Source of the DNA: an uncultured Oscillospiraceae bacterium
GTDB taxonomy: Bacteria; Bacillota; Clostridia; Oscillospirales; Oscillospiraceae
Direction of reading: 5' to 3'
Assembly (NCBI GenBank): GCA_900752285.1
Contig: CAADUW010000159.1
Location: 1-12,804 of the forward strand
Length of the DNA: 12,804 nucleotides
The notes beneath the pieces were generated by a model. That model was given only the letters and a program-made list of their open reading frames with translations. It did no database searches and was not told the origin of the DNA. Of the stretch, positions 1 through 6,969 are shown one piece after another. How positions within the stretch are numbered: the stretch's first letter is position 1; each line of letters starts with the position of its first letter. A program made the position numbers and the translations under genes.

Positions 1-110
1 AAAAACCAGAAATACATACAGGATTCCTTCGTTTTCCAAACTTTGAATTGGGGCAAAAATCCTGTCTGAGACTTCTTGCCGAATTGCGCGGTGCTGCCCA
101 AAATCTTTTC
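1..110. other. Non-coding upstream stretch
   Basis: No credible gene is visible here: readable frames lack a ribosome binding site and run out of frame into the transporter gene. The only structure I see is an 8-bp inverted repeat, ACAGGATT at 18-25 and AATCCTGT at 58-65, separated by 32 bp. It has no following T-run, so it is not an obvious terminator. Confidence 0.5.
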
Positions 111-139
111 TTGCTTTTCATGTCCTCTCTTGTTATACT
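111..139 (+). promoter_or_regulatory. Promoter of the Na/Pi cotransporter gene
   Basis: A sigma-A-like promoter: TTGCTT (111-116), a 17-bp spacer, then TATACT (134-139). A TG one base before the -10 (131-132) makes it an extended -10. Transcription would start near 146, giving an untranslated leader of about 47 nt before the ATG at 193. Assigned from consensus match only. Confidence 0.65.
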
Positions 140-192
140 GGGTATCATAATGGGGAGTATGGGCTTTTCCCTTTTGAAAAGGAGTGTTGCTT

Positions 193-1803
193 ATGACTGC
201 CGGAAATATGATTGCGCTGCTGGGCGGACTCGGGGCGTTTCTGTTTGGAATGAAATATATGGGCGACGGACTGGAACTTGCCGCCGGAGCCCGGATGAAG
301 GATCTGCTGGAAACCCTGACCCGGAACCGCTTTCTGGGCTTCCTGCTGGGTGCGTTTGTCACGGTGGTGATCCAGTCCTCCTCTGCCACCACCGTCATGG
401 TCATGGGCTTTATCAACGCCGGGATCATGGATCTTGCACAGGCCACCGGCGTCATTTTCGGCGCAAACATCGGCACCACCATCACCAGCGTTCTCATTGC
501 GCTGGATGCCTCCGCCATTGCGCCTGCCTGCCTGTTTGTGGGTGCGTTCCTTATGCTCTATTCCGGAAAAGCCCGGCATAAGCATGTGGGGCAGGTGATT
601 CTGGGCTTTGGCCTGCTGTTTCAGGGCCTGTCCACCATGAGCGCCGCCATGAAGGGCCTGAAGGATCTGCTCTGGTTCCAGAACTTTATCCTGAACGCAA
701 AAAATCCCCTGCTGGGGTTGGCAGTGGGTACGGTTCTGTGCGCTGTGATCCAGTCCTCCTCCGCTGCCGTGGGCATTTTGCAGGCGCTGGCCATGCAGGG
801 GATGATGCCACTGTATTTTGCGTCCTTCCTGATTTGCGGCATTAACATCGGCTCTGCCATGCCTGCCATCCTTGCTTCCCTGAATGCCCGGAACAACGCC
901 AGGCGGGCGTCTCTGATTTACCTCATTTACAATGTGGTGGGTGCGGTGCTGATGACCGTTGTCACGCTGACCGTCCCCTATACGGATTTCATTGCGCAGC
1001 TCATTCCGGATCCTGCCTTTCAGGTGTCCGTCATCCACATCCTCTTCAAAGTGGCTGCGGCCGCGGTGCTGCTGCCCTGTACCAATCTCGTGGTAAAGCT
1101 CACCTACCGGCTGATTCCGAAGCAGGTTCACGAGGATGGCGCGCGGCTGGAGTATCTGGACGTGAATCTGGAGGGCGCTCCCGGTGCAACCCTGCTGCAA
1201 ATCCGCAGCGAGGTGGACCGGATGGCAGGACTGGTGCGGGAGAATATCATCATGGGTATGGAGGATGTGACCAGCCACAGGACGGATAACGCCCGGCAGA
1301 TCCGGGATAACGAGGAGGTCATCGACTTCCTGACGGATGCCATCAGCGATTTCCTTGTGAAGTTCAACGTGCAGGCGATCTCGGATCAGGATGCGCGTTA
1401 TGTAAATCACGTGTTCCGTGCGCTGAGCGATCTGGAACGGATCGGAGACTATGCGGAAATTCTCATGAAGCTGACCGAGCGGAGCAAGGACGAGAACCTG
1501 CTGTATTCCGAAAGTGCCCGGAAGGAGCTGACGGAAATTTATGGGCAGGCGCTGGCACTTTACGACCGGGCAACGGAAAAGTTCCACGATCAGAACACTA
1601 CGTCAGAGGAGCTGGAGACCCTCACGGCAATGGAAAAGTCCATCCGCCGCATGACCTCCGCATCCCAGTCCGCACACATGGAGCGCCTCCGGGCGGGACA
1701 GTGCTCCGCGGAAGCGGGAATCGTCTTTGGCGAGCTGCTGAACTGCCTGAATCGGATCGGCGGCCACGCCATCAACATTGCGGAAGCCGCAACGGAAGCG
1801 TAA
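193..1803 (+). CDS. Na+/phosphate cotransporter with PhoU-like domain
   Basis: Encodes a 536-residue membrane protein of the Na/Pi cotransporter family (bacterial NptA/YjbB-like), expected to move inorganic phosphate coupled to sodium across the cytoplasmic membrane. The family's duplicated signature is visible: QSSSATT at residues 61-67 and QSSSAAV at 187-193, each followed by a glycine-rich GANIGTT (90-96) or GINIGSA (216-222) segment inside hydrophobic helices. Residues 1 to about 305 are membrane-embedded. About 340-530 is a hydrophilic, helical region resembling PhoU, typical of the long form of this family. The start chosen is the ATG at 193, because AAAAGGAG at 177-184 sits 8 nt upstream; the in-frame GTG at 184 overlaps that site and is unlikely. 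The gene stands alone with its own promoter. No phosphate regulator or pst gene is adjacent, so a role in phosphate import versus efflux cannot be decided here. Confidence 0.93.
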   Translation: MTAGNMIALLGGLGAFLFGMKYMGDGLELAAGARMKDLLETLTRNRFLGFLLGAFVTVVIQSSSATTVMVMGFINAGIMDLAQATGVIFGANIGTTITSVLIALDASAIAPACLFVGAFLMLYSGKARHKHVGQVILGFGLLFQGLSTMSAAMKGLKDLLWFQNFILNAKNPLLGLAVGTVLCAVIQSSSAAVGILQALAMQGMMPLYFASFLICGINIGSAMPAILASLNARNNARRASLIYLIYNVVGAVLMTVVTLTVPYTDFIAQLIPDPAFQVSVIHILFKVAAAAVLLPCTNLVVKLTYRLIPKQVHEDGARLEYLDVNLEGAPGATLLQIRSEVDRMAGLVRENIIMGMEDVTSHRTDNARQIRDNEEVIDFLTDAISDFLVKFNVQAISDQDARYVNHVFRALSDLERIGDYAEILMKLTERSKDENLLYSESARKELTEIYGQALALYDRATEKFHDQNTTSEELETLTAMEKSIRRMTSASQSAHMERLRAGQCSAEAGIVFGELLNCLNRIGGHAINIAEAATEA

Positions 1804-2094
1804 GGGCCGTAGTTGGGACCGCCGCGATAATGCAGTAGGGGCGGCAATCTTGCCGCCTCAGCCTGTCGGAAAGCCATGTCATTGGCGTGAGAATCTCCCG
1901 GATGAAAGGTATCACGTACCGACTCACACCAAAAATCCCGCCGATTTACGAGCAAAGCATGGGCGGAAATCGTTCCCCAGTTCCACCCAACAGGGGGATT
2001 CCCACGCCAGCGTGCGTGCTGGCTCGGAATGACAACGGATATGACACACTGCCGCCCCCAGCGTATGCTTCCGGTTGAAAGCTGCCGGATTACG
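1804..2094. repeat. Palindrome-rich intergenic repeat-like block
   Basis: A 291-bp stretch without a supportable gene. It contains a perfect hairpin GGCGGCAA-TC-TTGCCGCC (1840-1857) just after the transporter stop and a second hairpin GCCAGC/GCTGGC with a 6-nt loop (2006-2023). A distant inverted pair, GGGGCGGCA (1838-1846) and TGCCGCCCC (2050-2058), brackets both. Reading frames here have no ribosome binding sites and low-complexity, arginine- and proline-rich products. Nested palindromes within long outer inverted repeats resemble the dispersed non-coding repeats (MITE- or REP-like) scattered through gut Clostridia genomes. I infer this from form and cannot show further copies. Confidence 0.45.
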
Positions 2095-2144
2095 ATGCCC
2101 TCCCAAAGCGTTCCCTGCACAGGGAAACCTTGGGAGGGCATTTT
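2095..2144 (+). terminator. Long hairpin between convergent genes
   Basis: A perfect 12-bp outer stem (2095-2106 with 2130-2141) encloses a second perfect 7-bp stem, TTCCCTG (2111-2117) with CAGGGAA (2120-2126). On the plus strand it runs into TTTT (2141-2144), so it can act as an intrinsic terminator for transcription coming from the transporter. On the minus strand there is no T-run after the stem, so it would be weaker for nudC, which ends only 5 bp away. It may also be part of the adjoining repeat block. Confidence 0.6.
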
Positions 2145-2149
2145 ACCGG

Positions 2150-2968
2150 TCAGATTTTTCCGGTTTTGAACATCCGCATCATTTCGTTGGTCAGGCTGAG
2201 ATCGTCCGGCTGCAATTCAATGTCCCCGCGGCTTACCCAGGCGGCATATTTCAGTTCCCCCGGATCCATGGTGATGGCCGGATTCCCGTCCACATCACAG
2301 TAGTAGCCCAGCAGCAGGTCATTGGCAGTGCCCCAGGGCTGGGATTTGTAGTAGGTAATGTTCTTCACCCGGATGCCCGCTTCCTCCATGACCTCCCGGG
2401 CGACTGTTTCCTCCGCCGTTTCGCCGATCTCCGTAAAGCCCGCAATCAGCGCGTTGTAGGCAAAGCCCGTCCGGTACCGGGTCAGCAGCAGACTGTCCCC
2501 ATTCCGGACGCCCACAATCACGGCGGGCATGATCCGGGGATAAGCAGTGTAGCCGCAGGTGCAGCACATGGCGCGTTCTTTGGGCGAGTGGGTCATGGGC
2601 TTTCCGCAGCGTCCGCAGAACCGGACATCCCGGTACCAGTCCGCCAGATGCTTTGCCGTAAAGAGCGCGAACATGACCTCCCGGGAAAAAACACCGGAAT
2701 TCCGCACCGCCTTCAGGTCCGAAAATTCGCAGCCCTCCGGTTCCGGCGTTCTCTCCGGCAGCAGAAAAAACCGGCGGTCGTCCAACCGGAACAGATAGCG
2801 AAGCCCGGCGCTCTCCGGCAGATTTTGGACGCGAAGCAGGGACGGCGTGTCTCCCCTGCGCAGAAGTACCCGGTTCCGGTCAAAGCCGAGCACATAGTCG
2901 TTGGGCTCCGGTACGGCGGCGGGGTCATAGGGATTCCAAAGTCTGTGGGGCGTAATATCCTGAATCAT
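2150..2968 (-). CDS. nudC: NudC-type NAD(H) pyrophosphatase (Nudix hydrolase)
   Basis: A 272-residue Nudix hydrolase of the NudC/NADH pyrophosphatase type, which splits NAD(H) into (reduced) NMN and AMP and in characterised relatives removes NAD caps from RNA. Seen directly: a zinc ribbon with C118-x2-C121 and C135-x2-C138; a complete Nudix box from G177 to I199 with E183, R191-E192 and E195-E196 as the metal-binding core; and SQPW at 209-212, the start of the NudC-specific motif. After SQPW the usual PFPxS is replaced by GTANDL. The N-terminal 110 residues are the poorly conserved NudC-like domain. The start is the ATG at 2968 (minus strand), with an AAGGAG-type site 9 nt upstream; a longer in-frame reading back to 3040 would run into the promoter. 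It is a single gene, convergent with the transporter and divergent from the aminotransferase. Confidence 0.85.
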   Translation of the reverse strand: MIQDITPHRLWNPYDPAAVPEPNDYVLGFDRNRVLLRRGDTPSLLRVQNLPESAGLRYLFRLDDRRFFLLPERTPEPEGCEFSDLKAVRNSGVFSREVMFALFTAKHLADWYRDVRFCGRCGKPMTHSPKERAMCCTCGYTAYPRIMPAVIVGVRNGDSLLLTRYRTGFAYNALIAGFTEIGETAEETVAREVMEEAGIRVKNITYYKSQPWGTANDLLLGYYCDVDGNPAITMDPGELKYAAWVSRGDIELQPDDLSLTNEMMRMFKTGKI

Positions 2969-3011
2969 GAACGTTTTCTCCTTCTTGCCGTTTGACGCAA
3001 TATTTACCGCA

Positions 3012-3040
3012 AGCATACCACGCTCCGGAGGAAAAAGCAA
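3012..3040 (-). promoter_or_regulatory. Promoter of nudC
   Basis: On the minus strand: TTGCTT (3040-3035), a 17-bp spacer, then TATGCT (3017-3012). A TGG just before the -10 gives an extended -10 element. The -35 hexamer, spacer length and TGn extension match the transporter promoter at 111-139. The predicted start is near 3005, about 37 nt before the nudC ATG. Confidence 0.65.
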
Positions 3041-3119
3041 TGCCCTTCCGCCGGTGCCGGAAAATGTGCGGCCCGCCGGTTCGGGGGAAACAGCCCCTTT
3101 TGGGAGGACTCCTGTGCAG

Positions 3120-3155
3120 TCTATGCATAGATTCCTTCCTTTTCCTTCGGAATCT
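3120..3155. promoter_or_regulatory. Palindromes in the nudC/aminotransferase divergent region
   Basis: The gap between the two divergent promoters holds a perfect 12-bp palindrome, TCTATGCATAGA (3120-3131). An overlapping inverted repeat pairs AGATTCC (3129-3135) with GGAATCT (3149-3155) around a pyrimidine tract. They lie 15-50 bp upstream of the aminotransferase -35, a plausible place for a regulator. No regulator is encoded nearby, so function is unproven. Confidence 0.35.
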
Positions 3156-3169
3156 GTGGAGAGTGCCCC

Positions 3170-3198
3170 TTGAATTTTGGGAAAATCCGATGTATGAT
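3170..3198 (+). promoter_or_regulatory. Promoter of the aminotransferase gene
   Basis: TTGAAT (3170-3175), a 17-bp spacer, then TATGAT (3193-3198), close to the sigma-A consensus. Transcription would start near 3205, leaving an untranslated leader of about 54 nt that ends in the GGGAGG ribosome binding site. Confidence 0.65.
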
Positions 3199-3258
3199 AA
3201 GAACGTCACGCAAGGGAGAATAAACGGACTTGCAAATTTTGTTTCTCGGGAGGATACT

Positions 3259-4563
3259 ATGAAACCCTATTCCGAACTGACCCGTCAGGAGCTGCTGGAA
3301 CTGAAAAGCAAGCTGAAGGCGGAATACAATGATTATCAGAAACGCAAGCTTTCCCTGAATATGGCCCGGGGCAAGCCCTGCACCGAGCAGCTGAACCTTT
3401 CCATGGGTATGATGGATGTGCTCAGCAGCGACAGCGACCTGACCTGTGAGGACGGCACCGACTGCCGGAACTACGGTGTGCTGGACGGCATTGAGGAAGC
3501 CAAGGAGCTGATGGCGGACATGATGGAGGTGCGCCCCGATCAGGTCATCATCTATGGCAACTCCAGCCTGAACGTCATGTACGACACCGTGGCCCGCTCC
3601 ATGCTCAGCGGCGTCATGGGCAGCACCCCCTGGTGCAAGCTGGACAAGGTGAAATTCCTCTGCCCCGTTCCCGGCTATGACCGGCACTTTGCCATTACGG
3701 AGTACTTCGGCATTGAGATGATCAATGTGCCCATGCTGCCTACCGGCCCCGATATGGACGTGGTGGAGAAGCTGGTTGCCTCCGATCCGGCAATCAAGGG
3801 CATCTGGTGTGTGCCCAAGTACAGCAATCCTCAGGGCATTTCCTATTCCGATGAGACCGTCCGGCGGTTCGCCCGGCTGAAGCCCGCCGCCGTGGACTTC
3901 CGGATCTATTGGGACAATGCCTACACCATCCACCACCTGTATGACCACGATCAGGATCACCTGATCGAGATCCTCGCCGAGTGCAAGCGGGCGGGCAACC
4001 CGGACCTTGCCTATAAATTTGCTTCCACATCCAAGATCAGCTTCCCCGGCTCCGGCATCTCTGCCCTTGCCGCCTCCCAGAACAATCTGGTGGACATCCG
4101 CGCCCAGATGAAGGTTCAGACCATTGGACACGACAAGGTCAACCAGCTGCGGCACGTCCGGTTCTTCGGGGACATCCACGGCATGATGGAACACATGCGC
4201 CGTCACGCGGAAATTCTGCGGCCCAAGTTTGAGATCGTCCACAATACGCTGGAGCGGGAGTTGGGCGGTTTGGGCATCGGAAGCTGGACCAACCCCAAGG
4301 GCGGCTACTTTGTGTCCTTTGACTCGCTGGACGGCTGCGCCAGGGAGATCGTTTCCCGGTGCAAGAAAGCCGGCCTGATCCTCACCGGTGCCGGTGCCAC
4401 CTACCCCTATGGCAAGGATCCCCACGACAGCAACATCCGCATCGCCCCGTCCTTCCCGGCGAACAGCGATCTGGAGCTTGCCATGCAGGTATTCACCTGC
4501 GTCGTCAAGCTGGTCAGCGTCAACAAATACCTGACCGAACTGGACGCCGCGGAAGGAAAATAA
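3259..4563 (+). CDS. PLP-dependent aspartate-type aminotransferase
   Basis: A 434-residue fold-type I, PLP-dependent aminotransferase. Length and motifs fit the family that includes the aspartate aminotransferases Rv3722c of Mycobacterium tuberculosis and AspT of Corynebacterium, which interconvert aspartate and oxaloacetate using 2-oxoglutarate/glutamate in the cytoplasm. Visible features: PKYSNPQG with N190 as the cofactor-contacting Asn; DNAYTIHHLY carrying the conserved Asp-x-x-Tyr; STSKISFPGSGIS with K259 as the probable Schiff-base lysine; and NIRIAPSFP near the C-terminus with the carboxylate-binding Arg. The ATG at 3259 is chosen because GGGAGG (3248-3253) lies just upstream. The frame stays open back to 2992, but that part crosses the promoter and has no family-like sequence. 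It is a single-gene unit with its own promoter and terminator. The exact amino acid substrate is inferred from family membership. Confidence 0.85.
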   Translation: MKPYSELTRQELLELKSKLKAEYNDYQKRKLSLNMARGKPCTEQLNLSMGMMDVLSSDSDLTCEDGTDCRNYGVLDGIEEAKELMADMMEVRPDQVIIYGNSSLNVMYDTVARSMLSGVMGSTPWCKLDKVKFLCPVPGYDRHFAITEYFGIEMINVPMLPTGPDMDVVEKLVASDPAIKGIWCVPKYSNPQGISYSDETVRRFARLKPAAVDFRIYWDNAYTIHHLYDHDQDHLIEILAECKRAGNPDLAYKFASTSKISFPGSGISALAASQNNLVDIRAQMKVQTIGHDKVNQLRHVRFFGDIHGMMEHMRRHAEILRPKFEIVHNTLERELGGLGIGSWTNPKGGYFVSFDSLDGCAREIVSRCKKAGLILTGAGATYPYGKDPHDSNIRIAPSFPANSDLELAMQVFTCVVKLVSVNKYLTELDAAEGK

Positions 4564-4575
4564 AGCCATACAGTC

Positions 4576-4613
4576 AAATCCCGGAGGCAAAAAAGCTGCC
4601 TTCGGGATTTTTT
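4576..4613 (+). terminator. Intrinsic terminator of the aminotransferase gene
   Basis: AAATCCCG-G-AGGCA (4576-4589) pairs with TGCCT-T-CGGGATTT (4597-4610), including one G-U pair, around a short A-rich loop. The stem runs into six T residues (4608-4613). This is a textbook rho-independent terminator 12 bp after the stop codon, and it insulates the CRISPR-Cas operon from upstream transcription. Confidence 0.9.
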
Positions 4614-4669
4614 CTGTCTTTCGGCAATACGGCACAGTTGCCAAAAATCGGCATGAAATTTGTACATCC

Positions 4670-4691
4670 GGAATCATTTACAAATGAATCC
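4670..4691. promoter_or_regulatory. Candidate operator at the cas promoter
   Basis: A 22-bp near-perfect palindrome: arms GGAATCATTT (4670-4679) and AAATGAATCC (4682-4691) match at 9 of 10 positions around a central AC. A second, partly overlapping inverted pair is ATTTGTA (4658-4664) with TACAAAT (4679-4685). It covers the proposed -35 hexamer and lies upstream of the predicted transcript, so it would act as a DNA site rather than an RNA hairpin. That geometry fits a repressor operator. The protein that would bind is unknown and not encoded in this window. Confidence 0.5.
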
Positions 4692-4705
4692 TGCTGTGGT
4701 ACTCT
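4677..4705 (+). promoter_or_regulatory. Probable promoter of cas3 / the cas operon
   Basis: TTTACA (4677-4682), a 17-bp spacer, then TACTCT (4700-4705) with a TGG before it giving an extended -10. Transcription would start near 4712, about 41 nt upstream of the cas3 GTG. The -10 is a weaker match than in the other promoters of the window, which would suit a regulated promoter. Confidence 0.5.
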
Positions 4706-4752
4706 GAAATAAATACTGAAACACTTATGGACGCAGGGAAGGAGACGATTTT

Positions 4753-6894
4753 GTGGCGGAGAAGCCCTGGCTTGCGCATATTTCTCCTGACGGGAGGGAA
4801 CAGACGGTAGAGGCCCATCTGCGTGGGACTGCCCGCTTCAGCGGAATGTTTGCCGCAAAGTTCGGAGAAGAAAAGCGTGGGCAGCTTCTTGGCTATGCCC
4901 ATGACATCGGGAAAAATTCCGGGGCCTTTCAAAAACGGCTGCACGGCGGACCCCGGGTGGACCATGCCACAGCCGGGGCTCTGGAATGTGCGAAAATCCG
5001 GGAAAATCTTTCCGCCTGCTGCGTGATCGGGCATCACAGCGGGCTTCCGGATTTTGGGAACTTCCGCAATGACGGGCCCGGAACTCCCACCTGTATCGGG
5101 CGCATGCGTAAAGGGCTGCGGGGAGAAATCCCTCCCTATCAAGTGGAACTGTCCCTGCCTGTCCCGGAGCCTGCTCCCAAATTTCCGGACCCATTTACCT
5201 GCTCTCTTTGGACCCGGATGCTCTATTCCTGTCTGGTGGACGCGGATTTTCTGGATACGGAAAGCTTCATGTCCGGCGGCACGGTGGAGCGGCAGGGATA
5301 CGATTCTCTGGAAACCCTGCTGGAGCGGCTGAACACTTATATTGCCCCCTGGTTTCCGGCGAAAACCGAGTTGAACCGGAACCGCTGCGCAATTTTGTCC
5401 CAATGCATGGATGCTGCTGCCCAGCCCCGGGGCGTATACTCCCTCACCGTCCCCACCGGCGGCGGAAAAACCGTGTCCTCTCTTGCGTTTGCATTAAAAC
5501 ACGCCGTTGAAAATGGGTTGGACCGGGTGATCTATGTGGTGCCCTATACCTCCATTATCGAGCAGAACGCCGATGTATTCCGGAAGATTTTGGGGGACAA
5601 CAATGTGGTGGAGCACCACAGCGGCATGACCTTCGATGAAGAAGACGAGACGAACAAAGACAACCAATTTCAGCGGCTGGCTGCGGAAAACTGGGACGCC
5701 CCGGTAATTGTTACCACCGCTGTTCAGTTCTTTGAATCTCTGTATGCCAACCGCTCCAGCCAGTGCCGGAAACTGCACAACATCGCAAACAGCGTAATTA
5801 TATTCGATGAGGCCCAGATGATCCCCCTCTGCCATTTGACACCCTGTGTGGGGGCTATGGCAAATCTGGTTGCCCATTTTCGAGCCACCGCAGTCCTGTG
5901 CACTGCTACTCAGCCGGTGCTGGGGGATCTGTTCCGACAGTTCTGCCCGGAGCTGGAAATCCGGGAGATCTGTCCGGAAATTCAGAAATCTTTTCGGAAT
6001 TTCCGCCGGGTCACCTACCGGGACGGTGGAACCCTCGATACCGCCTCTCTGGCGGAGCAGCTCTCCGGACAGGAGCAGGTGTTGTGCATTCTGAATACCC
6101 GCAAGGGTGCGCAGGAGCTGTATGCCCTGCTTCCGGAGGAGGGAAGTTTTCATCTGTCTACCCTCATGTATCCTGCGCACCGGAAAGCTGTTCTGGATGA
6201 GATCCGTCAGCGCCTGCGGGAGGGACTTCCCTGCCGGGTCGTTTCTACCTCCCTGATCGAAGCAGGCGTGGACGTGGATTTCCCGGCAGTCTATCGGGAG
6301 TTTGCCGGATTGGATTCCATTGCGCAGGCAGCCGGGCGCTGCAACCGGGAGGGCAAACGCAGTCCGGAGGAGAGCATCGTCACTTATTTCCGAACGGAGA
6401 ATCCAATTCCGACCTTGCAGCAGCAAAATACCGCTGCCGCGGCTTCCGCCATGTCTGGCGGCGGCGACCCGGGAACCCCCGGCACCATGGAACGATATTT
6501 TTCCATTCTCCGCTATAACGTCGGCGAAAACACTGACAAATCCGGTGCCGTTCAGGCTTTGCGGAACGGAATTGCCGGATGCGGGTTTCCCTTTGAAACC
6601 GTTGCCAGGGACTTCCATTTGATCGAGGATACTTCCCGGACGGTCTATATCCCGCTGGAGAATGGCAAGGCGCTTTGCAATCGATTGCTGGACGGCTTTG
6701 CCACGAAACAGGACTACCGCCGGGCTGGGCAGTATGGGGTGAACGTTTATGAAAATCACTACCGCGCGCTGGATCTGGCGGGAGCACTCCTGCCGTTGTC
6801 TTCGGACAGTGCGGTTCTGGCGGATACCGGTCTGTACAGTCCGAAAACGGGGCTGTCATTGACGGCGGAATCCGGAAAAGCTTTTTTCCTTTGA
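4753..6894 (+). CDS. cas3: Cas3 nuclease-helicase (type I-C)
   Basis: A 713-residue HD-type Cas3, recruited by Cascade to nick, unwind and degrade the non-target DNA strand. The N-terminal HD nuclease keeps its metal ligands: H22, H50-D51, H71, H94-H95 and probably D163/D165. The superfamily 2 helicase follows: Walker A PTGGGKT (234-240), DEAQ (352-355), TAT (384-386), STSLIEAGVDVDFP (498-511) and QAAGRCNREG (525-534). The remaining C-terminal part is the accessory domain. All hallmark residues are present, so the protein should be active. Translation starts at a GTG (4753), with AAGGAG (4739-4744) 8 nt upstream; an ATG at 4727 is in another frame. It is the first gene of the locus, followed by a 75-bp gap before cas5c, the largest gap among the cas genes. 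Confidence 0.97.
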   Translation: MAEKPWLAHISPDGREQTVEAHLRGTARFSGMFAAKFGEEKRGQLLGYAHDIGKNSGAFQKRLHGGPRVDHATAGALECAKIRENLSACCVIGHHSGLPDFGNFRNDGPGTPTCIGRMRKGLRGEIPPYQVELSLPVPEPAPKFPDPFTCSLWTRMLYSCLVDADFLDTESFMSGGTVERQGYDSLETLLERLNTYIAPWFPAKTELNRNRCAILSQCMDAAAQPRGVYSLTVPTGGGKTVSSLAFALKHAVENGLDRVIYVVPYTSIIEQNADVFRKILGDNNVVEHHSGMTFDEEDETNKDNQFQRLAAENWDAPVIVTTAVQFFESLYANRSSQCRKLHNIANSVIIFDEAQMIPLCHLTPCVGAMANLVAHFRATAVLCTATQPVLGDLFRQFCPELEIREICPEIQKSFRNFRRVTYRDGGTLDTASLAEQLSGQEQVLCILNTRKGAQELYALLPEEGSFHLSTLMYPAHRKAVLDEIRQRLREGLPCRVVSTSLIEAGVDVDFPAVYREFAGLDSIAQAAGRCNREGKRSPEESIVTYFRTENPIPTLQQQNTAAAASAMSGGGDPGTPGTMERYFSILRYNVGENTDKSGAVQALRNGIAGCGFPFETVARDFHLIEDTSRTVYIPLENGKALCNRLLDGFATKQDYRRAGQYGVNVYENHYRALDLAGALLPLSSDSAVLADTGLYSPKTGLSLTAESGKAFFL

Positions 6895-6934
6895 GAATTA
6901 CCCGAAGTAAGTCCACAATATCGCACTTGCTCTG

Positions 6935-6943
6935 TGCTACAAT
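6935..6943 (+). promoter_or_regulatory. Possible internal promoter before cas5c
   Basis: The cas3-cas5c gap (6895-6969) contains TGCTACAAT (6935-6943), a good extended -10 element, but no clear -35 hexamer at the right distance. It could give Cascade and adaptation genes expression independent of cas3. This is a weak call from consensus alone. Confidence 0.3.
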
Positions 6944-6969
6944 TCAAGAAAAAAGAAAGGAGAACGCCA

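Noticed and set aside
184..192. GTG at 184 as the transporter start.
   Set aside because: It overlaps the AAAAGGAG ribosome binding site; the ATG at 193 has correct 8-nt spacing.
145..1587. Long open frame on the minus strand opposite the transporter gene (about 480 codons).
   Set aside because: It is the shadow of a GC-rich coding sequence: histidine-, glycine- and glutamine-rich, no ribosome binding site, no family-like motifs, while the plus strand has clear Na/Pi transporter signatures.
1590..2141. Minus-strand open frame covering the 3' end of the transporter gene and the repeat-like block (about 183 codons).
   Set aside because: No ribosome binding site; it begins inside the 2095-2141 hairpin and its product reads like translated intergenic repeat.
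3018..3026. CCACGCTCC, the reverse complement of GGAGCGTGG from the CRISPR repeat, inside the nudC promoter spacer.
   Set aside because: Only 9 nt match, no hairpin or handle around it, and a 9-mer match by chance is unremarkable in GC-rich DNA.
4638..4666. Alternative cas promoter TTGCCA (4638-4643) with TGTACA at 17 bp (4661-4666).
   Set aside because: The -10 matches only three of six consensus positions; the TTTACA/TACTCT pair with extended -10 is better, though not proven.
3121..4677. Long minus-strand open frame opposite the aminotransferase (about 518 codons).
   Set aside because: Low-complexity His/Gly/Val/Asp composition, crosses the aminotransferase promoter and terminator, and the plus-strand protein has all catalytic motifs.
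5494..6759. Long minus-strand open frame opposite cas3.
   Set aside because: Shadow of cas3; no start signals and no recognisable domain.
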